Shown here: piece after piece, positions 31,761 through 43,897 of the stretch | How the letters are laid out: each line of letters opens with the position of its first letter | Numbering within the stretch: position 1 is the first letter of the stretch | Source of the DNA: Saccopteryx bilineata | Taxonomy: Eukaryota > Chordata > Mammalia > Chiroptera > Emballonuridae | Reading direction: 5' to 3' | Assembly (NCBI RefSeq): GCF_036850765.1 | Contig: NC_089495.1 | Location: 208,990,347 to 209,054,346, forward strand | Length of the DNA stretch: 64,000 nucleotides | Translations under genes and position numbers: made by a program | The notes under the pieces: model-generated | The model's database searches: none | What the model was told of the DNA's origin: nothing | The model's input: only the letters and a program-made list of their open reading frames with translations

Positions 31761-33059
31761 ACGGGGTCCAGCATGGAAAAGGATGATAAGGAGGGAAGAT
31801 GGGGACAAAGGAGACAGGGCCGTCCTTGTCCCAGTCCCGCGCGGCTCTTCCCTCGCAGGTGGACCCCGGGCCCCCTTATTAAGATGAAACTCCACAACTT
31901 TGATTGAATAGACAGAATGCAGCTCTGCCTTCCCACGAGCTACGGTCTCGGTAACGAGCCAACGCCGGTTCTGCTCACGAGTTAAGAATGTGTTTCCATG
32001 GTTACCTTCTGGTAATTAACTCCTTGGAAGGTATCCAAGACAGGCCAGCCTTCCCCGGACTTGGCACTGCAGGGGTCCTTCCCCCCCCCCCCCAGGGCAG
32101 CTCGCTTTAGAAAATTAACTTCCTGTTCCAGCCGTGGGGAGGGGCACCTGTCCCCCTCACACCTGGAAGAGCTCGCCCTCCCGGACGGACGGACGGACGT
32201 TGTCCACGCTGCTTCCCTTCGCCACGAGAAAGAGCCCCGGTGGCCGCGGGGTCCCGTGAGCCCCCTCCCGGCCTCGGGTCCAGGGTGAGAGCCTGCAAGG
32301 AGAAGAGGACGGCGTGGCTGATGTCCAGCACTCACCCTCGTGGGACCGGCTGTGGGAAAGACAGACAACTCCCGACAAGCCGTGGGGAGGACCCGGCCTG
32401 CCAAGAGGAGCGCGGCAGACGGACAGACGGCTTCTCCATCATCTGTTCTGAGAGGGGAGTTTCTCGCAAACGTGTGGCCACTCACTCCCCGTTTGGCTTC
32501 CTTCCGCTCGAGGCGAAACGCGGACCCAGCAGACCACGAGGAGCGCCTGGTGGAGAGCGTGCAGGGCGGTGCTGAGCAGAGAGGGTTGCCCTGTGGCCGG
32601 CGAAGGGGCCTCCTCCGTGCAGTGAACGCCGGAATCCGACAAAGGCACCGTCCAGAGAGACGGTTAATTTATCAAGCAAGGGAAAGCCAAGGGAGGCACC
32701 ATCTTGGAGCGTCATGTGTGACGGAGGAGACGCCGCCTTCTGAACGGACACGACCCCAACGCCGATCAGACTCGTCCCGGTGAGGGCTGCGCAGAGCTGG
32801 CCAGTACACACCACGGACCCGCCTTCGCAGCCCCGGTCCTCGTCCTCGGTGAGGCTGGAGGGCATCTGGAGACCACGTGCTCGGGGAACGCGGCCTGTCT
32901 GCCGCACAGAGAGGGGCGGGCTGCGGCACCGAGAGACGAGACATCCAGCTCCCCGAGGGTCCCGCACGGACCTGAAAGGTGGGGACATCTGGGCTGAGTC
33001 CTAGCCTGCTGAGCGTGTTCACCAACAGAGAGAGGAAACCGCAGACGCTCGGATACACT
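31761..33059. other. CpG-rich unique sequence, no gene recognised
   Basis: A patch at 31975-32030 (GTTAAGAATG, GGTAATTAACTCC) is AT-rich; the rest is GC- and CpG-rich with a poly-C run at about 32083-32094. Several frames of 70-170 codons overlap on both strands without recognisable domains. I saw no pair of splice sites bounding a plausible exon. Confidence 0.5.
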
Positions 33060-33355
33060 GGCCGGGTGTGAGCGGACACTCCCTGCTCCGAGCCCTGGCC
33101 GGGTGTGAGCGGACGCTCCCTGCTCCGAGCCCTGGCCGGGTGTGAGCGGACGCTCCCTGCTCCGAGCCCTGGCCGGGTGTGAGCGGACGCTCCCTGCTCC
33201 GAGCCCTGGCCGGGTGTGAGCGGACGCTCCCTGCTCCGAGCCCTGGCCGAGTGTGAGTGGACGCTCCCTGCTCCGAGCCCTGGCCGAGTGTGAGCGGACG
33301 CTCCCTGCTCCGAGCCCTGGCCGGGTGTGAGCGGACGCTCCCTGCTCCGAGCCCT
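33060..33355. repeat. 37-bp minisatellite, 8 copies
   Basis: Eight 37-bp units begin GGCCGGGTGTGAGCGGACGC and end TCCCTGCTCCGAGCCCT, filling 296 bp with no indels. Differences are mostly CpG changes (GGGTG/GAGTG, GCGG/GTGG, GACGC/GACAC). Most units contain GAGCG-GA-CGCTC, a short inverted repeat. The 253-codon minus frame (32766-33527) reads through this array and is not a gene. Confidence 0.97.
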
Positions 33356-34250
33356 GCAGGGGCTGCGGGCCGGCCGGACAGGACAGGACAGCCAGGAGTG
33401 TGTCAGGAATCACACCCTCTGCCTCAGCTGTGCCCGGACTTGCTGTCCCCTCACCCTGGACCATGGAGAGCGGCTTCCTGAGACTGAAGAGGACACGAGA
33501 TGGAAGTGCCCAGCGCACGGCAGACACTCGAGGAAAATCAGCCCCGACTTCCCGCGGGGAGATTGCACGCCTCGAGGCTCACGTCCCGCGGAGCGATCGC
33601 TCGGAGCCTCTCGGAAAGCACCAGAGGCAGCGTGGACAGCTCGCCTCTGACAGAACACTGTGAACTTGGCGGGTGTGACTCCGCCGCCCCCCACAAGAAA
33701 GAAGTGGCCGGCGATTCAAACCGCCCTGGGTCCCGTCCCCGAGAGGAGCCACGCGGTGGAAAAGCTCCTCACGTTCAGACTTGAACTTCAAACCTTCCGG
33801 AAAATCAATCTCCCCGAGTCAGCGGTTTCCTCCGGCAGAACGGGGAGGGGAGCCACAGCTTGGAGGGTCCCGTGGTCCCTCCCTGGAGTGGGGGCGGCGC
33901 GTCTGGGTCCCCAGCGATGAGCCCGGGCCCCCCAGCGATGAGCCCGGGCCCGGCAGCTGCACCCCGTTCCTCTCCCCGAGAGGCGAAGACGCCCCTCCCC
34001 CACCCCCACCAAAGCAGCTGTTTTCTCTCTGATTGACTTTTTTTTTTTTCTTTTTTTTTTGAGCAAAGCCTCCAGAATCAAGCTGCTTGAAGGGTAATTG
34101 TTCCCGGCAAATACCCCGGGTGTGCTGCGTGCAGCTGTGGGCGCCCAGTCTCCGTGACACCAGCTACTGACGGCGTATTTACTGCCTGACTTTTCTTCCC
34201 CCTCCATTTGTTGTGGTCGTGGGAGGGTTGGATCTCTTTGTTCTGGGGGG
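33356..34250. other. GC-rich unique sequence with poly-T run
   Basis: A direct duplication of GCGATGAGCCCGGGCC occurs near 33915-33950 and a T-run lies at 34040-34060. No exon or repeat family was recognised. Confidence 0.5.
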
Positions 34251-34420
34251 AGTGGGAGGAGGGGGGTGTTGCATTCTTTAAGTTTTAGGGGGACTGATTT
34301 CTTGCTTTATTACGTTCCTAATAGAGAGTATAAGAAAATTTTGTTTTTAAACTAAGGTATTTTAAAGTTAAACATCTCGATAAGACTTTTTTCTTTTTGA
34401 ATTTTCTCACAAGTCCACGG
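34251..34420. other. AT-rich island, weak regulatory candidate
   Basis: Repeat-free AT-rich patch with TTAAGTTTTAGG, TTTATTACGTTCC and TTTTAAACTAAGGTATTTTAAAG. It has no frame and no tail. Confidence 0.22.
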
Positions 34421-36115
34421 ACACGAACTGTGTTTTGAGGGAAACCAATCCGTCTTGGAGGTCCAGAGAGCACCTCTGGAGACTCTGGGACATGCCTTCG
34501 TCAGCCACGCGGACTCTCCCGTGGGGAGCAGATTTCGTTACCGCGTGGATGTTGAATCCACACCCAAAAGAACATCCGGGAGGTCATTGTCCTGAAACCC
34601 TAGGGACAGAGGTTCTGCAGTCCTCCCTGAGTCGTGACGACTCCTGGGGCTTCCTTCTGGGTCTTTGACTTCTAAACATCCTGGGAGGGGAAGGGTCCAC
34701 CCTGGGGGGGCAGGGCACTTGTCCTAACAGGAGCAGGAAGCCTGGGATCAGGACTGAGGTGTGGCAACGGGCTGGACAGTGGGCACCAGAGAGGTCCGGA
34801 CAGAAAACCACTGTCAGTCTTCCCGAGGGCCTGTGAGTCCTCAGCCCCGTGCCCCTGGCGGGGTTGTTTGGAGGTACCAAACCATCAGCTCCCCAACTAG
34901 AGTCCTGTCTCAGAGAGCATGACCCCCCCCCCCGCAATCCGGAAGTGCCCCCCACGTTCCACTGCAGGTGATGAGACCGTGGGTTCGCACAGCAGCGCCT
35001 GTCTGAGAACAAGAAACCAGAGCAGAGGAGTGGAGAGGAGCCCTGAGAGACGGAGGAAAGGCCCGTGACCCCTGACTCCCTCTTTCTGCTCAACGCCCGG
35101 GGGTCCAGCCACGCATCGCTCTGCGGTCGGTCCTCGGAGTTCACTGGAAGCGCCACAAGCGCCCTTCTCTGACCTCCAACTCACAAGCTCTGCAAAACCC
35201 AGCACTTACTCCCAGGACCCAACCCCCTACCCCACCCAATGTGCCGTCCAGAGAGAGAGGGGGCGTGAGCTTCAGGTCGGTCAGCAAGGCAGCCACTGCC
35301 AAGGTCAGCATCGTCGTTACCGTTACAGCAAAACATCGAGGCAAACGAATGACATGCAAAAAAAGGGGGGAAAAGAATCCCTTTTCCACCTTGGAATAGG
35401 AAGTGTTTAATTGACCCAGTGCTGTGATGATCACATGGTGCCACCAGTGTTTTAAAAAAATAAATCCCTTCCCGGTGTCTGTCAGAGAAGGAGCCGTCGG
35501 GATTCGGGGCGGGGACGCGCAGGTGTGTGGGGGAGCCGTTCTGAACGCTCGCCGCCCACGACAGGGACAGGAGCCGCCCAGAGCCGTGGATGTGACCCCT
35601 GCAGAAGAAGCTAGTCAAGATGGTCCTGGGACGTCCCGTTGCTACCGAGTGGAGATCCTTTCTACCATGTTGAAGAATAGCCTCGAAAGGACATAAAAGT
35701 AGCCCAAGAGGCTCCCAGTGGACACACCGCAACAGTGGAGCCATCACCAAGAAAGCGACAGTCACAGGAAGTCAGGACGAGTCAGTTCGGTGGAAAAGCA
35801 CGGGTCCCTGATGGTCCTCCATGCGGGGAAGTTAACCCAAAGTTCTGAAGCCCTCTGTGAGAGGCTGGTGGGGGTGGGGGACAGGCAGGCGACAGATTGT
35901 CACCCCACAGAGCACACCTGCCGGCTAACAGGAGAAGATATAATTACCTAACGGGGAGATGCGACAGCCCCCCACCTCGGCCCGACAATAAAACTCAGTT
36001 GTCACCGATGGTGAAGGAGGCAGACGCACGCGTCTGTGACAGGTCGTGTGGACACACCGCACAGCCACCACAAGCCAGCCCTTCCGTCAGACTTCTCAGT
36101 TACATGGGCCAGCGT
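34421..36115. other. Unique sequence, no gene recognised
   Basis: A poly-C run lies at about 34923-34934. The longest frames (190-194 codons, minus) are overlapped by other frames and have no domains. Confidence 0.5.
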
Positions 36116-36310
36116 ATTGCCTCCGTTTTAAAACATACGCACACAAACACACACACACTACAGTTTGAGTTGCGTTTTCAGTGTGAATCAGATAAAAAGC
36201 AAACAAGTAACCACAGAGCCCAATACCCAATTTGGGACTCCCTAGGAAAGCTCACCTTTTCTTCTTGGTTAACGGGGTTCAACCCTAAGAACCTCAAGTT
36301 CCTGTTCTTC
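36116..36310. other. Moderately AT-rich patch, weak regulatory candidate
   Basis: After a CA-rich run (36137-36158) comes repeat-free sequence with AATCAGATAAAAAGC and CCCAATTTGGG. No coding evidence. Confidence 0.2.
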
Positions 36311-37774
36311 TGACTCAGATCTGCCAATGGAGCCAGAGAGTCCGTGAATTTTTAAAGCCTTTGCTCTACCTGCACGGCGGGAGACCAGGCTGGGCGTGCT
36401 GTCATTCTGGTCTCTGGCGGTATTGCTCAGGAAGGAATGTTTGTGGGTTTTTTTCTGCCACGGAGCCGTCCTTTTATTTTGACTGTACCTCCAGACAGAC
36501 TCCCCACTCTCTGAAATTCTTTGGGGATGCACGTGGGACAGGTCCCAGAATGTCTCGGCTCGCGACGCGCCCGGCTCTCTTCACTGCCCCGACTCCGGTT
36601 CTCGGGGAGTCATCCAGTGAGGTGGCTTCTCAGGTCTTTCAGCCGCGGCACAGAGCCGTGCCTTGTCTGGAAGGGAGCCTCCCCTGCGGGTCCCACGACT
36701 CGTGCCATGACCCTGATGGCGCCTGGGATGAATTCCGCTGGGCTTTCCACCGGCGTCGTTAGTGGGAGCCACGTCTCAGCTGTGAAGAGGTTTCCTCTGC
36801 TACGAGGGAGTGAGGAGGTGGCAGTCTCGCTGGGATGACGCTCTCCTCCGCGTCTCTGTCTAGGGTGGGATATTGACGTTCAGTCCCCGGGGACAGACAG
36901 GCCAGTAGGCACTGAGGTCCTCTTTCTGCCTCGGTTGTTTCACACGCCTTCTCTTCCTGGGTCGCGGCCGCAGGCTGAGACTTGGACAGGGATTTATCTC
37001 CGCAACCTTCCACGGTGTCAAAGGGACCGAGACACACGGCTCCGTGTCAAATACTTTAAGTCTTAGAAAAGCATGGCGACCTCCTGACGCCCCATGAGCA
37101 AAGCGAGGCTGTGGGCGGAAAGACCGCCAGTGACTCACGGTGACTCGGCGGCTGTCTGTCACCCACGGGCAACAGGGTGGCGAGGAGGACCTGGCTGAGT
37201 TCGCTGCCCAGTGGACGCGTCCCAAGAATGCCACCTCGAACTCAGTGTTTCTTTTGCACAGGGAAAGAGTTAGCGGCGCTGTTTCCTGCCGGGGTAACTT
37301 GCCGCGCCTTTATCCTGTTTAACCAGTAGTACTTGATGGGCTCTTGACAATTATATCCGCTTAAAGGTCTCCCGTCGTTTGCATTGGTCCGAACGGAAAA
37401 GCAGAAATGGCAGTCGGGAGAGGCCAGGTTCAGCCCACATTGGTCTAGAATAGCAACTGGCCACAACCGAACACGTCCGCGCTCAAACTGGCCTTCCTCC
37501 CGCCACGTGCTAATGCTTTGCTCGGGCCACACCCCTCGCCGGGGAGGTGGCGCAGGGGACCCTTCCTGGACTAACTCCATTCTTCCCTCGGGGGCCCAGT
37601 CTCAGTCTGCTCTCTCTGGCCATTTCTTTCCAGACATGTCTGCCTTGACTCCTCTCCGTGTGAACCTCTCAGAGCGGTCGATGAACTGGCTCCCCCTTGA
37701 TCTCCTCCCAAACCTGCCACACGGGTCTCAGCTCCTCCTGCCTCCCTGAGAGTCTCCCGGCAAACACCTAGGGC
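36311..37774. other. Unique sequence, no gene recognised
   Basis: CpG-containing GC-rich sequence. No exon or repeat family was recognised. Confidence 0.5.
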
Positions 37775-38020
37775 TGCGATTCAGACCTGTGACATGTTTT
37801 GGCCGATGGGATGCAGGTAGAAGGGACAGTGTGCCAGTTCGAAGGCTAGGACAGTCATTTCAAACTCCCAGGCCGAGCCCAGATGAGACCAGCAAAAACA
37901 CTCAGTCAACACACAGACAGATAAGCAGTGGGAAGAAACTGCTTTTCTCTAGGTGCGACTGAGATTGGGTGGCTGGCTGTTACGCAGCAATACCTGACTG
38001 ATACAACTGCCTACGGCACT
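37775..38020 (+). mobile_element. MaLR-type LTR relic
   Basis: The phrases CCTGTGACATGTTTTGGCCGATGGGATG near the start (quoted in part) and GTTACGCAGCAATACCTGACTGATACA at the end match the order of a mammalian MaLR/MLT1-type LTR. Middle parts are too diverged to follow. No internal gene is attached. Confidence 0.55.
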
Positions 38021-38394
38021 TTTTTTCCGTGTAGAAAAAGGAGTGTGGCAGGAAGAACACTCAGCCAACTGGGACACATACTTGAACATATAAAATTTTC
38101 TTCATTTTTCTAAAACTCAGCCTAATCTCCGGGCTCTGTCCCATCCCCCTGGAGTGGGAGAAATTCAACCTCAGCCTGTTTAACTCCACACATCTCCTTT
38201 GCCCTGTAGATGTAGCTTCGTTCTAGAAGTTTACAAAGGGAGGGGGCACCAAGACACGGAGATGCTTCTTGTCACCCAGGTAGACAGGCCAGTACTGGGC
38301 TGTCCATCAGCCACACCCCTCAGACCACACTGGAGACATCCTTGCTCATACTGAGTCCCTCTCCACCGCCCCTGTCACCCAGGGACATTCCATT

Positions 38395-38605
38395 GTCCCA
38401 ACGACAATGCTGGGGTCTGAGGCACAAAAAGTCATCCAGACATACCAAAACAAGATAAAAAAGAAAAACACTACCCACAGTGAGAATAATTGATTGCAAC
38501 CAACCTAGCACTGATGTTAGAATTAATAGAGGGAAAAAAAAAAGTTAGCAGAGTGATTATAACTCTATTTCCTATGTTCAGAAACATTAGGTAAGAGACT
38601 GCGGA
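38395..38605 (+). mobile_element. Possible L1 5'-UTR fragment
   Basis: CACTGATGTTAGAATTAATAG and GTGATTATAACTCTATTTCC followed by TATGTTCAGAAACATTAGG recall the 5' untranslated part of old L1M elements. Diverged; tentative. Confidence 0.4.
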
Positions 38606-39577
38606 GCTGAGGAGAGGACCACCCTGGCCAGCTGGCTCAGAGCCTCCAGGAGCGGGGCCCGTGCGCCAGTGTACTTCGGAAGGCTACCCTGGTGAGTTGA
38701 GCGAAGAACGACCGTGCCACCAAGTACCCCACATGCCCAGGAGACTCTCAGCCCCGAAGGACAGGTCTCCCCAGGAAGCCACAGAACGCATACCGGTTAC
38801 TAATTCATTGGTCAAGATTCCTCTGAGGGAGGAAGAGAGACACGTGGCCAGTGTGAGTCCCTGCCCACAGCGCCCTGACCCGCCCTGTGAATATCAAGTC
38901 AGAGGACATTCCCCTCCATAGCAAAATAAAACGAGAAACCCAACCCCAGGCCCTGTGGCCTGTCGGGCATGTGCATTTAGTAATTTCCGTCAGACCTGAT
39001 GTGACCGTTCAGGTTTCAAAACCTCCCAGAGTGCCGTCTCTCTCCCCTCGTTCCCGCCAGCGAGCTGACCTTCCACCCTCCTGAGAGCGCAGTGGGACTC
39101 TGAGCTGTGTTTCCAGTAGATGCTTAAGAATTGTGACTGAAGAGTCAAACTGGGTCATCCCAGGTGAGTGCTCTCGTACCCGGAGCCAGTTCCGGTCACT
39201 GTCACAAACATACACAAAATCTGAGCCATCATGGCATTGAGAGGACCCTGCTCAGCGTGGAGCTCCGAGAACACCCTGGTGCTCGTGTGCCAGCCCACAC
39301 CATGGGACCCGAATGCCCTGGAATGGCACCAGGCGTGAGTGTGGTGTTTGGTTTTAGAAACCCTCCAGGTGGTCTTGGCCAGCAGGTGACATCACACAGG
39401 TGTGCTAGGGTTAATTTTGGTGATCCAGGTAGGGGTGTTAAATAGCAACAGACCTCGTTCAGCCCTCTGACTACTCGGGAGAAAGCCTCCGTCCGTTCAG
39501 CACTAGTTAAGTCCTTCATGTGCCTTCCACGTGTGATCCTCCAGCTCAGAGCCTGGGGAGATCAATGGTATATTTTT
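38606..39577. other. Unique sequence, no gene recognised
   Basis: No repeat family or exon was recognised. Confidence 0.5.
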
Positions 39578-39585
39578 CAAGTTTA

Positions 39586-39961
39586 TTTTTATTTTATTTT
39601 TACTTTAGCGAGAAGAGGGGAAGCAGAGAGACAGACTCCCACATGCACCCCAACTGGGATCCACCCGGCAAGCCCTCTAGGAGGAGATTCTCTGCCCATC
39701 TGGGGTCCTTGCTCCATTGCTCAGCAACCGAGCTCTTCTTAGCACCTGAGGCAGAAGCCATGGGACATCCTCAGCGCCCGAGCCAACTCACTCCAATCAA
39801 GCCATGGCTGCGGGAGGGGAAGAGAGAGATAGAGAGAGGGAGAAGGGGGAAGGGTGGAGAAGCAGATGGGCATTTCTCCTGTGTGCCCTGGCCGGGAAAC
39901 AAACCCAGGACATCCACATATGGGGCTGACACACTACCACTGAGCCAACCAGCCAGGACCA
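39586..39961 (-). mobile_element. Long tRNA-derived bat SINE, full-length
   Basis: On the minus strand it begins GTCCTGGCTGGTTGGCTCAG (A-box), then has a B-box at GGTTTGTTTCC, CCGGCCAGGGCACACAGGAG, a CT-rich linker, CTGCCTCAGGTGC, and ends in the A-tail (T-rich at 39586-39604). CAAGTTTA at 39578-39585 and 39962-39969 is the target duplication. It is the only copy of the three in this window with a complete tRNA head. Confidence 0.93.
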
Positions 39962-39969
39962 CAAGTTTA

Positions 39970-40735
39970 ATTATTTTAAGAAAATAATTTTTTTTGGTTC
40001 CCTCGGGCTCCCGGTGACCACCCAGACTCACCGAGTTAGAAGGGACCAAGCTGAGAGTCAAGCCTTAGTCTGCCTGGCTCCAAAGACATTACCATCACAA
40101 GGTCCTTACAGAAGTAAGAACCAGGATCATGCTAGCTCACAGGGCTTCAGGGACACGCATTGCGTAGCCTGGGGAAGCGAGGAAGCGTCCAACAAGGGAC
40201 TTCTACCTGAGGCGAATCTTGATGATGAAGTGTGTTAGGGAGCAAGGGACATCTCTCTGAAGCAGGAAGATCAGAAAGTGACATTCGAGAGGACCTTGCG
40301 GTGAGTCCGAGGCAGGGCTGGAAGGCAGAGGTGAAGAAAGAGTCCCAGCAAGGGGCTGAGTTTATACGCATCCCTCTAAGCACCACCTGTGTGTGACACA
40401 TGAGGACCGTGAGGTGCGCCCCCTGCCCCCCGGAGAGGAACACGCTGGAGAAAGAGCCGATGGGACAACAGCGTACGTGTCCGGCTTCCCAGAGGATGCA
40501 CGATCCGTTTCCGAGTGGGTCCCCCCGTCCCGTCTCAGACCTGCCCCGTGGCGGGAGGTCAGTGGCCATACAGACCCTGAAAGCAGGGGCCCAGCTTTCA
40601 GTGGGAGAGACGCCTAGCTGACTTAGCACCTTGGATAGATCCGGAGCCTGGCGCGCTCTCACCCCACAGCCCCGGGCTCTTCAAGCCAAGCTTAGCCCTC
40701 ACATGCCCTCCGGGCAGGACCAGCTTCTGGTTCTC
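39970..40735. other. Unique sequence, no gene recognised
   Basis: A weak MIR-like phrase is visible at 40035-40100. No exon was recognised. Confidence 0.45.
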
Positions 40736-40965
40736 ATCCCCTCTCTGGTTCCGAGAATAACCAGTAGCTGGTCTCCAAGGATTATTTAGTTTCTTGCTGG
40801 GGCATTATGCATGCTCAAGAGACTCTTTCTTTTCTCTTTCTCTTTTCCTTTTCCCCCTCTCAGCATTTTCAGTTGGTTTCCGCAGCGCCGTGTGTCATAC
40901 CTAGCCCGCCATTCTGCGAGGAGGCATTCTCTTTAGCGGCTGCATAAAACCCGAAGTTAGAAATG
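40736..40965. other. Candidate conserved non-coding element
   Basis: GAATAACCAGTAGC, AGGATTATTTAGTTTC and GGCATTATGCATGCTC are followed by a pyrimidine run (40827-40861). Repeat-free. Weak candidate by motif content. Confidence 0.23.
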
Positions 40966-41923
40966 TCCCACTTTCTCACCGCGATGGCTGGACGGTCAGC
41001 CGCTCACGTCCGGATTGCTTCGGGCTGTTGTTGATGCCAAGGGTCACAGGAGGCGTGAGTCCCGGGAATCCGAGCCACCATTGCCCCAGGGCCCGCGCGA
41101 CACCAGAATGCCGACCGTCCACGCGTGCGTTGTGTTTGCAGGCACACGGATAGGCTCCCCAGCAGGCCCCCTGCACTGTTCCAGCATGCAAGCCGGCCCC
41201 GCCCCTGCGAGGCTGGAGCGACGAGCGCCACAGGCCCTCATGACACGTGGATCTCAATGCTTAGCGCACGTGCCGGTCTTTTTATGGGACTGTTTGAAAC
41301 ATACAGCCGTCAGGAGACTTCATTACTAAGCGTTCCAACGTGTGATTCCTGAGAACAACTGGCGTCCTTTCTCAGAACCAGAGAGCAGCGTTTTCCTGCA
41401 CGAGGCAGGCGGCTGCGACATGGGGACCGTTCTGTCAAGAATCTGAAGCGCTGCTCCCGTTCAGATAGCTCCGATTCGCCCCAGAACACCTTCTACGGCT
41501 GACTTGTTTTAGTATTATTATTTTTTTTAACCCAGGAAAAAATCCTGGATCAATGAAAGATCACAAACCGCCATTTGCTGCAAAATCACCCTTAATCTCT
41601 TCTTTAATCGGGAACGGCTCCCCCGACTTGACTCTTAGTTTGGTCTTTCCCAACATGGATTGTTTCATGAGCACAGGGTATGGGGTTTTTTTTTGTTTGT
41701 CTGTTCTGTTTTTTGCAGACCGTCCCCCTCTCTCCAGTGCGTCTGTCTGAGCACATCCTCGTGATCTGATGCAGGAAGAATTGTTCCTGGTCAGAACACG
41801 CCGTGCGTCCGAGGTCCGTGAAGTCACTTTCCCCTATTATTCGCCCCTCCCCCCATGGGAAGTTAGAGCGTTTGCCCAGGGTGGTAGCCGCCGGCCTTTT
41901 TCCTGTTAAGCTATCCTCTGCCC
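40966..41923. other. Unique sequence, no gene recognised
   Basis: CpG-containing sequence with a T-run at 41518-41528. No exon or family was recognised. Confidence 0.5.
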
Positions 41924-42287
41924 AGAGTTGTGAATAAACAAGGGGAGACCCCAGAGTCTGAGACGGTGTGGAGACCCCAGAGTTGTGAATAAACAAGAGG
42001 AGACACCAGAGTCGTGAATAAACAAGGGGAGACACCAGAGTCTGAGACGGTGTGGAGACCCCAGAGTCGTGAATAAACAAGGGGAGACCCCAGAGTTGTG
42101 AATAAACAAGGGGAGACCCCAGAGTCGTGAATAAACAAGAGGAGACACCAGACTCTGAGACGGTGTGGAGACCCCAGAGTCGTGAATAAACAAGAGGAGA
42201 CGCCAGACTCTGAGACGGTGTGGAGACCCCAGAGTCGTGAATAAACAAGGGGAGACGCCAGACTCCGAGACGGTGTGGAGACCCCCT
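41924..42287. repeat. Two-monomer tandem array (29-bp A and 26-bp B)
   Basis: Monomer A reads AGAGT(C/T)GTGAATAAACAAGG with a GGAGAC(C/A/G)CC end, and monomer B reads AGA(G/C)TCTGAGACGGTGTGG with GAGACCCC. Their order is A-B-A-A-B-A-A-A-B-A-B-A-B: eight A and five B. Both end in GGAGACCCC, so A and B share an end and probably arose from one unit by internal change. The minus-strand frames here (CLFTTLGSP... repeats) are artefacts. Confidence 0.95.
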
Positions 42288-43090
42288 TTACCAACAGCCC
42301 CGCGTCCAGCGACGGGGGCACCCACTGCTGATTCCAGCCTGAATCAGTACTGACCACGGTGCCTGGAAAGGCAGAACCGGCACTTTGTTTGACCCCTCCT
42401 TACCTCTCCGTGGCGTGCGAGTCTCCTGGACCGGGCAGTGGGCTCCTGGGTCCCCCGGGGCCAGCCACACCGGGGCCCACAAGGGCACGCACGCAGTCGA
42501 TGTTCACGACTGCCCTAGGGGATTGAAATTCTTCACGCACGCATGTCTCTTGGACTTTAACAAATGACTTCCACATGCCTCGTTCCGAATGCATGAAATC
42601 ACGCCGCCTTTATTTAAGCCTTGAGACAATTTTCTTTACATTGCACGAAAATACCTCAATTTGGGAATTTGGGGGTTTTGAAAACAAACGCTCCTCCCTC
42701 TCCCCCCCCCTTTATTCCCTTCACTACGGAACACATGTGATTCACATCCTCTCGACCTTCCATTTGGAAAATGACTCATCCTCTGGGCCCCTCTTCCCAG
42801 GAAACCTCTCCCTGTTCCATCTCAGAGTGACTGCTCCGTGGGTCCCCGAGCCCTGCCCGCCGGCACCTGAGGGCTTCCAGATGTGAGACCAGCCCGTCCC
42901 CGGGCACTGGGGAGAAGAGAGGACAGGGCCCAGTGCCCGTAGACAAGCAGGTGTTGGTCTTGTAGATGGACCGCAGCAAGGCTGCCGGATTTAGCAAAAC
43001 AAACAAAAAAATAGACATCGAGTTAAATTTGAATGTCAGATAAATGGTTTGTCATGTGTGCATGTCCTGGGCAACAAATGATTTATTTTT
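42288..43090. other. Unique sequence, no gene recognised
   Basis: A poly-C run lies at about 42702-42711. The part 42560-42700 is somewhat AT-rich (TTTATTTAAGCC). No exon was recognised. Confidence 0.45.
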
Positions 43091-43094
43091 TATT

Positions 43095-43281
43095 TTTTTC
43101 CATTGATTTGAGAGACGGAGGAAGGGAGAGAGAGAGAGAAGCGTTAAGTCATCGTTTCATTTAGTTCCATTCGGCGTGTACTCACTGATTGCTTCTCGTA
43201 CGCGCCCTGACCGGCGATGGAAGCTCTGACCTCTGGCGTGCAGGGTCGACACTGTATCCACGGAGCCACTGGGGCAGGGCC
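43095..43281 (-). mobile_element. tRNA-derived bat SINE (Ves-type), diverged
   Basis: The minus strand reads GGGCCCTGCCCCAGTGGCTC (A-box region), a degraded B-box, CGGTCAGGGCGCGTACG, GAAGCAATCAGTGAG, then a CT-rich stretch (GA run at 43125-43138) and an ATCAATGG-type tail. The order is that of Ves SINEs of bats. Diverged more than the copy at 9819. Confidence 0.82.
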
Positions 43282-43722
43282 CAGACAGTTGTTGTTGTTG
43301 TTGTTCTTACTAGTATGTCCCAAATACTGAATGGAGCACACTTATACTAGAAAATCATTCCTTATTTTCCTGAAATTCAGATTTAACGGAGTGCATCGTA
43401 GCTGTGGAATAACCTGAGATCACAGTGCGTCCCGTCTCAGCGGAGCTCTGGCCGTGAGAAACGCTGTGTGGACAGAGTGGTCCACACAGGCAGGGGTTGC
43501 GGGCACAGCAAATATCATTAACTCCGTTGAAATGAAGATCCCAACAGTACCAGGTGGCAAAACACTTGACCAAACTCGGACCTTTCGGCTGTTATTTTAT
43601 AATTGTCCATGGCTTTCCTGGTGGGAGAGGGGGCCTTCCCGCTGAGGAAGGTGGGTGGTACCTGCTTCTCAGGTTTCCCTGGGGGAGGCACGTGGTCCCG
43701 TCCGAGTCCAGTCTGTGTGCTC

Positions 43723-43897
43723 AGGTGAGAGGGAGCCCGGGCCCAGGGGTGGAGAGTCGGCAGAGCCCGTTCCCCTGACTTTTTATTGGCTCGCTGCGCC
43801 GACCTAAGGCAGGTGAGAGGGAGCCCGGGCCCAGGGTGGAGAGTCGGCAGAGCCCGTTCCCCTGACTTTTTATTAGCTCGTTGCGCCGACCTAAGGC
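43723..43897. repeat. Tandem duplication of an 88-bp unit
   Basis: Unit 1 (43723-43810, 88 bp) and unit 2 (43811-43897, 87 bp) both run from AGGTGAGAGGGAGCCCGGG to CGCCGACCTAAGGC. They differ by one G in a G-run and two substitutions (TTGGCTCGC/TTAGCTCGT). This is a young two-copy duplication, perhaps a minisatellite at birth. Confidence 0.95.

Noticed and set aside
32766..33527. 253-codon minus-strand frame
   Set aside because: Runs through the 37-bp array; no domain.
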